Below are positions 1 through 9,053 of a DNA stretch of 64,000 nucleotides, piece after piece. Made by a program: the position numbers and the translations under genes. Source of the stretch: Flammeovirgaceae bacterium UBA6059 (GTDB lineage: Bacteria > Bacteroidota > Bacteroidia > Cytophagales > Cyclobacteriaceae); the NCBI GenBank assembly GCA_002435755.1, contig DIYH01000002.1, positions 434,001 through 498,000 on the forward strand. Direction: 5' to 3'. Under the pieces are notes generated by a model. That model was not told the origin of the DNA. It saw only the letters and a list, made by a program, of their open reading frames with translations, and made no database searches. How positions within the stretch are numbered: the stretch's first letter is position 1; every line of letters begins with the position of its first letter.

Positions 1-320
1 AGGATATGGCCAGTGCAAAGCGAGTTGTGAGCTGCCACCGACAAGCCAATTGCCCCGTCGTGGGCTGCAATTTTTGATATAGCCGTTACGTACTCCTGAT
101 ATCCAAAACCCGACCCTCCATATTCGTGCGGAACTAGTACTCCCATTAATCCCAGTTCACCCATTTTTTGAAATAATTCCTTCGGGAATAATTGATTATC
201 ATCCCAGTCTTTTCTGTAAGGCTCTATTTCCTTTCTGCTGAAGTCATCCACCATTTGAGCAATCATCGATTGATTTTCAACAACTTGCGACTGAGAATAT
301 TCGCTGATTATTTCTTCCAT
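1..320 (-). CDS. Acyl-CoA dehydrogenase, N-terminal part (cut by window edge)
   Basis: The gene reads leftward from an ATG at 318-320 and leaves the window, so only about the first 106 residues are visible. The translation contains LFPKELFQKMGELGLMGVLV, then VPHEYGGSGFGYQEY, then an AIGLSVAAHNSL stretch. This is the all-alpha N-terminal domain of the FAD-dependent acyl-CoA dehydrogenase family, which oxidises acyl-CoA to 2-enoyl-CoA and passes electrons to ETF. Chain-length specificity cannot be told because the catalytic base and substrate pocket lie outside the window. It is divergent from ugd. Confidence 0.85.
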   Translation of the reverse strand, partial: MEEIISEYSQSQVVENQSMIAQMVDDFSRKEIEPYRKDWDDNQLFPKELFQKMGELGLMGVLVPHEYGGSGFGYQEYVTAISKIAAHDGAIGLSVAAHNSLCTGHI

Positions 321-431
321 AAAGTATTGATTTTCAAGGATTAATGTTTTCTAATGTCTGATTATTCGCTAAAATAGAAGCAAAAGTTGCACTTACACTT
401 CATTTTTACAGGAAAGGTCTGGGGTGCTGGC

Positions 432-463
432 GTTGGAATACAATGAATCCGAGGGTAGTTTTG
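432..463 (+). promoter_or_regulatory. Bacteroidota-type promoter of ugd
   Basis: TTG at 433-435, a 20-nt spacer and TAGTTTTG at 456-463 match the Bacteroidota housekeeping consensus (TTTG, 17-23 nt, TAnnTTTG). Transcription should start near 470, giving a leader of about 28 nt before the ugd ATG at 498. Confidence 0.65.
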
Positions 464-497
464 CAACCCAAAATTTTTAGAATTTAATCCGAAGAAA

Positions 498-1811
498 ATG
501 CGTATTGCGGTAGTTGGTACTGGTTATGTTGGGCTTGTTACAGGCACTTGCTTCGCCGAAACAGGCGTTCATGTGACTTGCATAGATATTGACGAGAAGA
601 AGGTCGAAAAACTAAAGAATAATGTAATCCCCATCTATGAGCCAGGTCTGGATGTTTTGTTTGAACGAAATGTCAAACAGAAGCGACTTGAGTTCACAAC
701 AGATCTTAAAGAAGGTATACAGGGAGCAGAAGTGATCTTTTTGGCTTTGCCAACACCTCCTGGTGAGGACGGCTCAGCGGATTTGCAGTATGTACTAAAA
801 GTTGCAGAGGACTTGGGCCATATCATGGATCAATACGCAGTGATAGTCGATAAAAGTACTGTGCCGGTAGGAACTGCCGAAAAAGTCAATGCCAAAATAA
901 CTGAAAATGCTAAGGTCGAGTTTGATGTTGTTTCTAATCCTGAATTCTTGAGAGAAGGGGTGGCCGTTGACGATTTCATGAAACCTGACAGGGTGGTGAT
1001 CGGTACTTCTTCATCTCGCGCTCGAGGTATTATGGAGACCCTTTATGCACCTCTCGTTCGTCAGGGTAATCCTATCATTGTGATGGATGAGAGATCCGCT
1101 GAATTGACCAAATATGCTGCCAATTCATTTTTAGCCACCAAGATCACCTTCATGAATGAAATCGCCAATTTATGCGAGTTGCTTGGTGCCGATGTGGATA
1201 TGGTCAGAAAAGGAGTTGGTACAGATAGTCGTATTGGCAAGCGTTTCTTATTTGCTGGGATTGGATATGGTGGCAGCTGCTTCCCTAAGGATGTGCAAGC
1301 ACTAGCCAAGTCAGCCGAAGACACAAAGTACGATTTCAAGATATTGAAGTCGGTCATGGGAGTAAATGCCAAACAAAAGTTGAGGCTCATAGATCATATC
1401 ACGGAGCATTTCGATGGCGACCTGGCAGGTAAGAAGTTTGCCATGTGGGGACTAGCTTTTAAGCCATACACAGATGATATCAGGGAGGCACCAGCCCTTG
1501 TTAACATTAAAGAGTTGCTGTCCAAAGGAGCTAAAGTGTCTGCATATGATCCTGAGGCCATGGATAACGTGAAGGATCAATTAGGGGATCAGATCGAGTT
1601 TGCTTCGAGCCCTTACCATGCTGCAGAAGATGCAGATGCACTCATCATCATGACTGAATGGCCGGTTTTCCGGACTCCTGAATTTGATACGCTGAAAGAT
1701 TCATTGAAGTCCGCTTTGATATTTGACGGTAGGAACCTTTACGATCTCGACCAAATGAACGATTTGGGCTTTACCTATTACAGCATAGGCCGTAAGGTCA
1801 TTAATGATTAG
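498..1811 (+). CDS. ugd: UDP-glucose 6-dehydrogenase
   Basis: A cytoplasmic NAD-dependent enzyme that oxidises UDP-glucose to UDP-glucuronate for surface polysaccharide. The 437 residues are normal for the family. The N-terminal Rossmann motif is GTGYVGLVTG (residues 7-16). The central signature NPEFLREGVAVDDF and the catalytic-cysteine motif GYGGSCFPKD (about residues 252-261) are intact, and the C-terminal domain carries WGLAFKPYTDDIREAP. The start is supported by the Rossmann motif beginning a few residues after Met. The gene shares direction and almost no spacing with rfbB, so both probably come from the promoter at 432-463 and feed glycan synthesis. Confidence 0.95.
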   Translation: MRIAVVGTGYVGLVTGTCFAETGVHVTCIDIDEKKVEKLKNNVIPIYEPGLDVLFERNVKQKRLEFTTDLKEGIQGAEVIFLALPTPPGEDGSADLQYVLKVAEDLGHIMDQYAVIVDKSTVPVGTAEKVNAKITENAKVEFDVVSNPEFLREGVAVDDFMKPDRVVIGTSSSRARGIMETLYAPLVRQGNPIIVMDERSAELTKYAANSFLATKITFMNEIANLCELLGADVDMVRKGVGTDSRIGKRFLFAGIGYGGSCFPKDVQALAKSAEDTKYDFKILKSVMGVNAKQKLRLIDHITEHFDGDLAGKKFAMWGLAFKPYTDDIREAPALVNIKELLSKGAKVSAYDPEAMDNVKDQLGDQIEFASSPYHAAEDADALIIMTEWPVFRTPEFDTLKDSLKSALIFDGRNLYDLDQMNDLGFTYYSIGRKVIND

Positions 1812-1815
1812 TATC

Positions 1816-2868
1816 ATGAAAAATATCCTGATTACCGGAGGAGCTGGGTTTATCGGATCGCATGTAGTCAGGCTATTTGTGAGTAAGTACCCGAATTATC
1901 GTATCATTAACCTCGATGCGCTGACCTATGCAGGTAATCTTGAGAACCTAAGAGACATTGAACATCAATCTAACTATGAGTTTGTAAAAGGAGATATTAC
2001 AAACGCGACATTCGTCAATGAGCTTTTTGGCAAGTACCAACTGGATGGTGTAATACATTTAGCCGCCGAATCGCATGTCGACAGGTCCATAGAAAGTCCG
2101 ATGGATTTCATTATGACCAATGTGATCGGTACGGTCAACTTGCTCAATGCGGCTCGCACATCTTGGGATCAAGGTGAGGAAGGTAAAAGGTTTTATCATA
2201 TTTCCACAGATGAAGTCTATGGCTCTCTGGATGATGGTGGCTTTTTTCTGGAGACCACCTCCTATGATCCTCAGTCACCTTATTCGGCTTCAAAGGCAAG
2301 CTCAGATCACCTCGTTAGAGCTTATCATAATACCTACAAACTTCCAGTGGTCATCTCCAACTGTTCCAACAACTACGGCCCTAACCAGTTTCCTGAGAAG
2401 CTCCTACCATTATGCATTAACAATATCAGGCATAGCAGACCTCTTCCAATATACGGAAAAGGTGAAAACGTAAGGGACTGGCTTTATGTGGAGGACCATG
2501 CTACGGCAATAGATGTTATTTACCATAAGGGAAAACTAGGTGACACTTACAATATCGGCGGATTCAATGAATGGCAGAACATTGATATCGTGAGATTACT
2601 CTGTGAGGTGATGGACCAAAAACTTGGGAGGCCTCTTGGAGAATCAGCAAAACTGATCACGTTTGTAAAGGACAGGGCTGGGCATGACCTGCGATATGCA
2701 ATCGACGCAAGCAAATTGAGTAACGAACTGGGTTGGAAACCCTCACTACAGTTTGAAGAAGGCCTTGATAGAACTGTTGATTGGTACCTGGCCAACAACA
2801 GTTGGATGGAGCATGTCACCTCTGGTGCTTACAAAAATTACTACGATCAGCAGTATTCCGAAAGGTAA
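1816..2868 (+). CDS. rfbB: dTDP-glucose 4,6-dehydratase
   Basis: Converts dTDP-glucose to dTDP-4-keto-6-deoxyglucose, the branch point to rhamnose and other deoxysugars. This is an extended SDR enzyme with an N-terminal GGAGFIGSH nucleotide motif, TDEVYG carrying the catalytic Thr-Asp-Glu, YSASKASSDH with the Tyr and Lys pair, and the RmlB-typical NCSNNYGPNQFPEKLLPL segment. I start it at the ATG at 1816 (MKNILITGG), four bases after the ugd stop. An upstream in-frame ATG at 1804 would overlap ugd by 8 nt and add MISI. The other rml genes are not in this window. From 1816 the protein is 350 residues, a normal length. Confidence 0.93.
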   Translation: MKNILITGGAGFIGSHVVRLFVSKYPNYRIINLDALTYAGNLENLRDIEHQSNYEFVKGDITNATFVNELFGKYQLDGVIHLAAESHVDRSIESPMDFIMTNVIGTVNLLNAARTSWDQGEEGKRFYHISTDEVYGSLDDGGFFLETTSYDPQSPYSASKASSDHLVRAYHNTYKLPVVISNCSNNYGPNQFPEKLLPLCINNIRHSRPLPIYGKGENVRDWLYVEDHATAIDVIYHKGKLGDTYNIGGFNEWQNIDIVRLLCEVMDQKLGRPLGESAKLITFVKDRAGHDLRYAIDASKLSNELGWKPSLQFEEGLDRTVDWYLANNSWMEHVTSGAYKNYYDQQYSER

Positions 2869-2890
2869 GGACTAACAGACGAACGTTGAC

Positions 2891-4381
2891 CTATTCTTCG
2901 AGTGCCCATTCCACACCGTGTTTCATATCTTTGATTATGATGCCTTGGGCCTTCAGCTCATTACGTATTTCATCCACTTTATCATAGTCCTTAGCTGATT
3001 TAGCTTCATTATAGATTTTCAGCAAAGACGAGATCAAGCCGTTCTTATCTGCAGCGTTTTCCTCCTTGAGTCCCAGCACCTTAGTTACGAAAGACTGATA
3101 AGTAGATTGCATACGGTCAAATGTAGCTTGATCGATGGCTGCTACCTCTAAACCGCCAGTGTGGATCGAGTTAATTTTTTTAAGCAGATTGAAAAGATGT
3201 GCTATGGTCTGGGCGGTGTTGAAATCATCGTTCATCGCACGATAGCAGTTATCACAAATTTGATTGATCTGCTTAACAGCTTTTTCGTTGATAGCAATCG
3301 ACTCGTCTTCGGCTCGCTTGAGCTCTCTGGATACGCGAAGACCATTGAGCATCTTAAAATACCCCTTTTGTGCTGCGTGCAGCGCCGAGTTACTGAAGTC
3401 CAATGTACTCGCATAATGAGACTGAAGCATGAAAAACCTTACGGTCATCGGGCTATAACCTTTATCAAGTAATTCATGACTCCCCGATATTAACTCATGT
3501 GGTAAGTACGAGTTGCCGAGAGACTTACTCATTTTTTGTCCGTTGACAGTAAGCATATTGGTATGCAGCCAATACTTAGCTGGATCCTTTCCATGAGTAC
3601 CCACACATTGAGCGATTTCACATTCATGATGTGGAAATTTTAGATCCATACCACCACCATGTATGTCAAACTCTTCACCCAAATATTTTGTGCTCATTAC
3701 GCTGCACTCAAGGTGCCATCCTGGATATCCATCTGACCAGGGTGAAGGCCAGCGCATGATATGTGCAGGGCTGGCTTTTTTCCACAGAGCAAAGTCATAA
3801 GAGTTCTTTTTTTCCTCTTGACCATCCAATTGACGCGTGTAGGTGTAAAGGTCTTCGAGGACCCTACCGGAAAGCTTTCCATACTCATTGGATTGATTGT
3901 AAGCGAGTACATCAAAATAAACCGAGCCGTTCCGTTCATAAGCAAAACCCTTTTCGATAAGTCGCTCGATCATTTTAATTTGTTCGATCAAATGCCCGGT
4001 TGCTGAAGGCTCTATACTCGGAGGTAGTGTATTGAAAGTTTCCATGACATTGTGGAAACCATTAGTATAGCGTTGTACTATCTCCATTGGTTCAAGGTTT
4101 TCAAGCTTGGCCTTCTTGGCGATTTTGTCGTCTCCTTCGTCAGCATCATTTTCAAGGTGCCCTACATCGGTGATGTTTCTTACGTACCTCACCTTGTACC
4201 CTAAATGCAACAAATAACGATAGATGATATCGAAGCTGATGAAAGTCCTGACGTTTCCCATATGCACATCACTGTACACAGTAGGTCCACATACATACAT
4301 ACCAACAAAAGGTGGATTACGTGGTTGGAATACTTCTTTTTGCTTAGTAAGCGTGTTGTATACACGAAGGGGTGGTTGCAT
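2891..4381 (-). CDS. cysS: Cysteinyl-tRNA synthetase
   Basis: Class I aminoacyl-tRNA synthetase charging tRNA-Cys in the cytoplasm. The zinc-site cysteine and first motif appear as MYVCGPTVYSDVHMGN (HIGH variant HMGN), WHLECSVMS carries another zinc ligand, GGGMDLKFPHHECEIAQ follows, and the KMSKS loop is intact (GQKMSKSLGN). At 496 residues it is full length, with the DALR-type helical C-terminus. The gene converges on rfbB with 22 nt between stops and is divergent from rimP. A TAAATTTG box at 4387-4394 on this strand lies only six bases upstream of the ATG, so the message may be nearly leaderless, but no matching -33 element is present at normal spacing. Confidence 0.95.
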   Translation of the reverse strand: MQPPLRVYNTLTKQKEVFQPRNPPFVGMYVCGPTVYSDVHMGNVRTFISFDIIYRYLLHLGYKVRYVRNITDVGHLENDADEGDDKIAKKAKLENLEPMEIVQRYTNGFHNVMETFNTLPPSIEPSATGHLIEQIKMIERLIEKGFAYERNGSVYFDVLAYNQSNEYGKLSGRVLEDLYTYTRQLDGQEEKKNSYDFALWKKASPAHIMRWPSPWSDGYPGWHLECSVMSTKYLGEEFDIHGGGMDLKFPHHECEIAQCVGTHGKDPAKYWLHTNMLTVNGQKMSKSLGNSYLPHELISGSHELLDKGYSPMTVRFFMLQSHYASTLDFSNSALHAAQKGYFKMLNGLRVSRELKRAEDESIAINEKAVKQINQICDNCYRAMNDDFNTAQTIAHLFNLLKKINSIHTGGLEVAAIDQATFDRMQSTYQSFVTKVLGLKEENAADKNGLISSLLKIYNEAKSAKDYDKVDEIRNELKAQGIIIKDMKHGVEWALEE

Positions 4382-4457
4382 GCGCGCAAATTTATCAGAA
4401 TGTCCTTAAAATACGAGTTGCCCAATACTCGAATGGTATATTCGATATTTAGCGTCA

Positions 4458-4489
4458 TTTGTTTTGGAAAACAAAAAACTTTAATTTTG
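4458..4489 (+). promoter_or_regulatory. Promoter of the rimP-nusA-infB operon
   Basis: TTTG at 4458-4461, a 20-nt spacer and TAATTTTG at 4482-4489 give a full match to the Bacteroidota promoter consensus. Initiation is expected near 4496, leaving a leader of about 53 nt before rimP. Confidence 0.7.
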
Positions 4490-4504
4490 CAAAACAATAA
4501 TAAA

Positions 4505-4526
4505 GGGGACTCTAGTCCCCATTTTT
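4505..4526 (+). terminator. Promoter-proximal hairpin with T run in the rimP leader (possible attenuator)
   Basis: GGGGACT (4505-4511) and AGTCCCC (4514-4520) form a perfect 7-bp inverted repeat followed directly by ATTTTTT. It sits only about ten bases downstream of the predicted start site. It has the look of an intrinsic terminator but is so close to the promoter that it may instead stabilise the 5' end or act on initiation. Premature terminators before rimP are known in enterobacteria (rimP leader); homology to them is not implied. Confidence 0.5.
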
Positions 4527-4548
4527 TATGGTGTAATATTAGTTTGAC

Positions 4549-5013
4549 ATGCTGGAAGAGAAGATTTCGAAGTACGTGGCGGAAATCCTGAGTGGGCAGG
4601 ACGATCTCTTCTTGATCAGTGTACTAGTCAAAGGAAAGGAGCCAAAGCAGAAGGTTTTGGTGATAATAGATGGAGATAGTGGGGTAAACATTGACCAATG
4701 CGCTATGATAAGCAGACGGCTTGGTCAATACATTGAGGAGAACGATTTGATAAGCACGGCTTACCAGCTTGAAGTGACGTCAGCAGGTATCGATAGTCCT
4801 ATCGAACTTCCAAGACAGTATCACAAAAACATAGGGCGAGGTTTAAAGATCACTAAGAAAGATGGTTCTATAGTAGAAGGGAAGCTGTTGGCGGTAGCTG
4901 TTGATAGCCTGATGCTTGAGCTGTCAAAAGGGAAGAAAAAGCAGACTATTTCTGAAATAGAGATAAGCCTGGATGAAATAATGAAAACATTTGTGACAGT
5001 ATCATTTAAGTAG
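4549..5013 (+). CDS. rimP: Ribosome maturation factor RimP
   Basis: Assists maturation of the 30S ribosomal subunit. The 154-residue protein has the family's two-domain plan: an N-terminal alpha/beta domain with the VLVIIDGDSGVNIDQCAMISRRLGQYIEE core and a LEVTSAGIDSPIELPRQYHKNIGR segment that leads into a C-terminal Sm-like barrel. It is the first gene of the conserved rimP-nusA-infB operon, with four bases to nusA. The start at 4549 gives the usual length and is preceded by no recognisable Shine-Dalgarno sequence, as is common in this phylum. Confidence 0.93.
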   Translation: MLEEKISKYVAEILSGQDDLFLISVLVKGKEPKQKVLVIIDGDSGVNIDQCAMISRRLGQYIEENDLISTAYQLEVTSAGIDSPIELPRQYHKNIGRGLKITKKDGSIVEGKLLAVAVDSLMLELSKGKKKQTISEIEISLDEIMKTFVTVSFK

Positions 5014-5017
5014 TGAA

Positions 5018-6259
5018 ATGGATACCAGTATATTAATTGAATCATTTGCAGAGTTCGCAAGAAACAAGAATGTCGATCGCCCTACCATGATCAGGATTCT
5101 GGAGGATGTATTTAGAACGATGATCCGAAAGAAATATGAGGTGGACGACAATTTTGATATCATTATCAATGCAGATCGAGGTGACCTTGAGATCTGGAGG
5201 TTTCGCGAGATTGTAGATGATAATTCGGAAGACATTTGGGATCACGACAAGATTTCACTTACTGATGCCCAAAAGATCGAACCGGATTTTGAAATAGGTG
5301 AAGAAGTAGCTGAAGAGATCAAGCTCGAGCACTTTGGCAGAAGGGCTGTGATGACGGCAAGGCAGACATTGATCCAAAAGATCAAGGACCTTGAGAAAGA
5401 TATTCTCTTCCAAAAGTATAAAGACCTTGTAGGTGAGATAATCGTCGGAGAGGTATACCAAATACTTAGTCGTGAGGTGTTGCTGATTGATGCTGAAGGC
5501 AATGAGTTGATCATCCCTCGTGCAGAACAGATACCAAAAGATCGTTATCGCAAGGGAGACAGTGTTAGAGCCATCGTCCATCGCGTTGAGATGGTTAATG
5601 GCAATCCAAAGATCATTTTGTCTCGTACAAGTCCGACTTTCCTAGAGCGACTGTTCGAAAGCGAAGTGCCTGAAGTATATGATGGTCTTATCACTATGCG
5701 CAATGTCGTCCGGGAACCAGGCGAAAGAGCGAAGGTAGCAGTTGAGTCCTATGATGATCGTATCGATCCAGTTGGGGCCTGTGTTGGTATGAAAGGTTCC
5801 AGAATACACTCTATCGTAAGAGAATTGCAAAATGAAAACATCGATGTGATCAACTTTACTGACAATATGGACCTCTATATTACCAGAGCATTGAGTCCTG
5901 CGAAAATTGTCAGTATTAAGATTGACGAAGAAGATAAGCGTGTTTCTGTATTTTTGAAGCCAGATCAGGTATCCCTAGCAATTGGTAAAGGTGGTCAGAA
6001 TATCAAATTGGCCAGCAAATTAGTGGGTATGGAAATAGATGTTTTCAGGGAACTTGATGGCATTGAGGACGAAGATGTCGATCTTGACGAGTTTGGTGAT
6101 GAAATCGAAGACTGGGTGATCGATGAATTGAAGCGTGTAGGTCTTGATACAGCTAAGTCGGTGCTTGCACTGACCAACGATGATTTACTTAGAAGGACTG
6201 ATCTGGAAGAAGAGACCATCGAAGATGTACTAAAGATCCTGACTCAGGAATTTGAATAA
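5018..6259 (+). CDS. nusA: Transcription termination/antitermination factor NusA
   Basis: Binds RNA polymerase and nascent RNA, tuning pausing, termination and antitermination. The domain order is normal: an N-terminal RNA polymerase-binding region (residues 1-120), S1 (about 130-200, GEIIVGEVYQILSREVLLID), then two KH domains with the GACVGMKGSRIHSIVRELQNENIDVI motif and the SLAIGKGGQNIKLASKL GxxG loop. A short acidic C-terminal helical segment resembles the acidic repeats of other NusA proteins. At 413 residues it matches Bacteroidota members. It is co-transcribed with rimP and infB. Confidence 0.95.
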   Translation: MDTSILIESFAEFARNKNVDRPTMIRILEDVFRTMIRKKYEVDDNFDIIINADRGDLEIWRFREIVDDNSEDIWDHDKISLTDAQKIEPDFEIGEEVAEEIKLEHFGRRAVMTARQTLIQKIKDLEKDILFQKYKDLVGEIIVGEVYQILSREVLLIDAEGNELIIPRAEQIPKDRYRKGDSVRAIVHRVEMVNGNPKIILSRTSPTFLERLFESEVPEVYDGLITMRNVVREPGERAKVAVESYDDRIDPVGACVGMKGSRIHSIVRELQNENIDVINFTDNMDLYITRALSPAKIVSIKIDEEDKRVSVFLKPDQVSLAIGKGGQNIKLASKLVGMEIDVFRELDGIEDEDVDLDEFGDEIEDWVIDELKRVGLDTAKSVLALTNDDLLRRTDLEEETIEDVLKILTQEFE

Positions 6260-6267
6260 AGAATATT

Positions 6268-6273
6268 AGGAGG
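6268..6273 (+). promoter_or_regulatory. Perfect Shine-Dalgarno before infB
   Basis: AGGAGG lies ten bases before the infB ATG at 6284 and fixes that start. It stands out because almost no other gene in the window has a recognisable Shine-Dalgarno sequence. Confidence 0.7.
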
Positions 6274-6283
6274 CAAAAAATAT

Positions 6284-9016
6284 ATGGCAGGAGAAAAAAT
6301 GATGCGTTTAGGGCAAGTTGCCAGAAAACTCAATATCGGATTGCCAACAATCCGTGAGTATTTGGCAGAAAAGGGTCATGAGATTGACAGCAACCCTAAC
6401 GCTAAAATAAACGGCGAGCAGTATGATCTGCTGGCCAGAGAATTTGCAGATTCAGCACATGACAAGGAAGAAGCGTCTGGACTCACCATAGGGACCAAGC
6501 ATTCCGACGATGTTGTGATCAAGGCTACTTCATCACCTGCCTCCAAAAAAGAAGATGAAGAAGAGATCCTCATCAAGGGATTTGCTCAGAATGTTGAGTC
6601 TACAGAAGAGGAGACAAAAACTCCAGAACCTGTCCAAGAGGAAGTTGCTGCCGTAGAAAGCCCCAAACTTCAGGGAATTAAAGTAGTTGGGAAAATCGAT
6701 CTTGATAAGAAGAAAGAAGACCCAGAACCTGCTGCTGAAGTAGAAGAACCAGCTAAGGTTGAGGAGGAAGTTGTAGAAGCTCCTAAGGCTGAAGAACCTG
6801 TAAAAGAGGTTAAATCAGAAGAGGCAAACGCTCCTGATGCTCCAACGGAAACTGAGACTAAAGAGACCGAAGAAGAGACACAAGGCCCAGTAATTGAGGC
6901 GAAAGCTGACTCCCTAAAAGGGTTGACAGTTCTTGGTAAAATAGAATTGCCACAGGAGAAGCCAAAGAAGGCTAAGCCGGTTGCTTCTTCTGATGACGAA
7001 AAGGATAAAAAGAAAAAGCGTCCGCGTAAACGTATCCGTGTCGAAAATGACAGACGACAAGGTGGAGGCGGTAAAAGGCAAGACAATCGACCTCAGAAGG
7101 AAGAACCGTCTGATAAGGAAATCCAAGATCAGATTAAAGCAACTCTTGCCAAGCTAAGTGGCACGAAACCCTCAGCTGCTGGTAATAGATCCAAGTATAG
7201 AAAAGAGAAGCGTTCGACAAGGGCAGAAGCCAATGAAGAGAAGATGCTTCAGGAGCAGGAGGATTCAAAAGTACTGAAGGTTACAGAGTTCATTGCGGCT
7301 AATGACCTTGCCAGCTTAATGAATGTTTCTGTAAACGAGGTTATTGCAACATGCATGAGCTTGGGTATGTTCGTTTCCATCAATCAACGTCTAGATGCTG
7401 AGTCAATTACGATTATTGCAGATGAGTTTGGCTTTGATGTACAGTTTTCTTCTGCAGAAGACGAAGCAGATGTTGTAGAAGTAGAGGACGCGCCGGAAGA
7501 CTTGAAGCAGCGTGCACCAATCGTTACCATCATGGGTCACGTTGACCATGGAAAGACATCTTTGCTTGACTACATCCGTGAGGCGAACGTAACCGAAGGT
7601 GAAGCAGGAGGTATCACCCAGCACATTGGTGCTTATGATGTTAATACAACTACCGGGAAACGAGTGGCATTCCTAGATACACCAGGTCACGAAGCTTTTA
7701 CAGCGATGCGTGCGCGTGGTGCGCAAATCACCGACGTGGTGATCATTGTGGTAGCGGCTGATGATTCTGTAATGCCACAGACCAAAGAGGCGATCAATCA
7801 CGCGATGGTAGCTGAAGTTCCTATCGTAATTGCGATCAACAAGATCGACAAGCCAAATGCTAATCCTGACAAGATCAAAGAGGATCTGGCGAACAACAAT
7901 ATACTAGTAGAAGACTGGGGAGGTAAATATCAGTGCCAGGAGGTTTCTGCTAAGACCGGCCAGGGCATTGATGAGCTTCTTGAAAAAGTAATTCTAGAAG
8001 CAGAATTGCTTGACCTGAAAGCCAATCCAGACAAGCCTGCTGTTGGCAATGTTATTGAAGCTGAGCTGGACAAAGGGCGTGGTTATGTTACTACAATAAT
8101 GGTACAAACTGGTACTTTAAGAATTGGTGATGTACTACTCGCGGGCTCTCACTTTGGTAAGGTTAAGGCACTCTTTGACCATAGAGGTCGAAGAATGAAA
8201 GAAGCTGGCCCGTCTACTCCAGTATTAATGTTGGGATTGGATGGTGCGCCACAAGCCGGTGATAAGTTCAATGTGATGGGCTCTGATCGGGAAGCGCGAG
8301 AAATTGCGACTAAGCGCGAGCAAATTCTTAGAGAGCAGTCAATGCGAACCAAGAAGCACATTACGCTCGACGAGATTGGCCGAAGACTGGCAATTGGTAG
8401 CTTCAAAGAGTTGAATGTGATCATCAAAGGTGATGTGGATGGTTCTATCGAAGCGTTATCTGATTCGCTACTGAAACTTTCTACAGATGAAGTTCAGGTC
8501 AACATCATCCATAAGGCTGTAGGCCAGATTTCAGAATCTGACGTATTGTTGGCATCTGCATCTGATGCGATCATTGTTGGTTTCCAGGTTAGACCGTCAG
8601 CAGGTGCTCGAAGAATTGCCGAGAATGAAGAGATCGAGATCAGACTCTACTCTATCATTTACGATGCGATCAATGAGATCAAAGATGCGATGGAAGGTAT
8701 GCTTGCGCCAACTGTTGAGGAGGTTATCACGGGTAACATCGAGGTGAGAGAGGTATTCAAGATTACTAAAGTAGGAACTGTGGCAGGGTGCTACGTGACT
8801 GATGGTTTCGTGAAGCGCCAAAACCAGATAAGGTTGATTAGAGATGGTATCGTTGGTTACACTGGCGAGATACAGCAACTCAAGCGCTTCAAAGATGACG
8901 TTAATGAAGTGAAGGCTGGATATGAGTGCGGTATCAGTATCAAGAACTACAACGATATCAAGGTTGGAGATGTGATTGAAGGATTCGAAGAACGAGAAGT
9001 CAAGAGAACTCTATAA
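6284..9016 (+). CDS. infB: Translation initiation factor IF-2
   Basis: GTPase that places initiator tRNA on the 30S subunit and promotes subunit joining. Residues 1-60 form an IF2_N-type domain (MRLGQVARKLNIGLPTIREY). Residues 80-300 are a long low-complexity linker rich in Glu, Lys, Pro and Ala, ending in a basic RPRKRIRVENDRRQGGGG segment. A second IF2_N lies at about 335-390. The G domain has GHVDHGKT (G1), DTPGHEAF (G3) and NKIDKPNANP (G4), followed by domains II, III and IV. The 910-residue length, longer than many homologues, comes from the linker. Last gene of the rimP operon; a terminator follows at 9022-9042. Confidence 0.96.
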   Translation: MAGEKMMRLGQVARKLNIGLPTIREYLAEKGHEIDSNPNAKINGEQYDLLAREFADSAHDKEEASGLTIGTKHSDDVVIKATSSPASKKEDEEEILIKGFAQNVESTEEETKTPEPVQEEVAAVESPKLQGIKVVGKIDLDKKKEDPEPAAEVEEPAKVEEEVVEAPKAEEPVKEVKSEEANAPDAPTETETKETEEETQGPVIEAKADSLKGLTVLGKIELPQEKPKKAKPVASSDDEKDKKKKRPRKRIRVENDRRQGGGGKRQDNRPQKEEPSDKEIQDQIKATLAKLSGTKPSAAGNRSKYRKEKRSTRAEANEEKMLQEQEDSKVLKVTEFIAANDLASLMNVSVNEVIATCMSLGMFVSINQRLDAESITIIADEFGFDVQFSSAEDEADVVEVEDAPEDLKQRAPIVTIMGHVDHGKTSLLDYIREANVTEGEAGGITQHIGAYDVNTTTGKRVAFLDTPGHEAFTAMRARGAQITDVVIIVVAADDSVMPQTKEAINHAMVAEVPIVIAINKIDKPNANPDKIKEDLANNNILVEDWGGKYQCQEVSAKTGQGIDELLEKVILEAELLDLKANPDKPAVGNVIEAELDKGRGYVTTIMVQTGTLRIGDVLLAGSHFGKVKALFDHRGRRMKEAGPSTPVLMLGLDGAPQAGDKFNVMGSDREAREIATKREQILREQSMRTKKHITLDEIGRRLAIGSFKELNVIIKGDVDGSIEALSDSLLKLSTDEVQVNIIHKAVGQISESDVLLASASDAIIVGFQVRPSAGARRIAENEEIEIRLYSIIYDAINEIKDAMEGMLAPTVEEVITGNIEVREVFKITKVGTVAGCYVTDGFVKRQNQIRLIRDGIVGYTGEIQQLKRFKDDVNEVKAGYECGISIKNYNDIKVGDVIEGFEEREVKRTL

Positions 9017-9021
9017 AATAC

Positions 9022-9042
9022 AGCCCCGCAAGGGGCTTTTTT
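9022..9042 (+). terminator. Intrinsic terminator of infB
   Basis: AGCCCC (9022-9027), a GCAA tetraloop and GGGGCT (9032-9037) are followed by a run of six T's. It starts six bases after the infB stop codon. Confidence 0.9.
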
Positions 9043-9053
9043 ATTGATTCAAG

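Noticed and set aside
4387..4394. TAAATTTG on the minus strand as the cysS promoter
   Set aside because: The nearest TTG is 28 nt away, beyond normal spacing, so I kept it only as a remark.
6376..7126. Long opposite-strand frames within infB (Ser/Thr-rich, up to 138 codons)
   Set aside because: They mirror the Glu/Lys/Ala-rich IF-2 linker and show no domain or start signals; they are reading-frame shadows.
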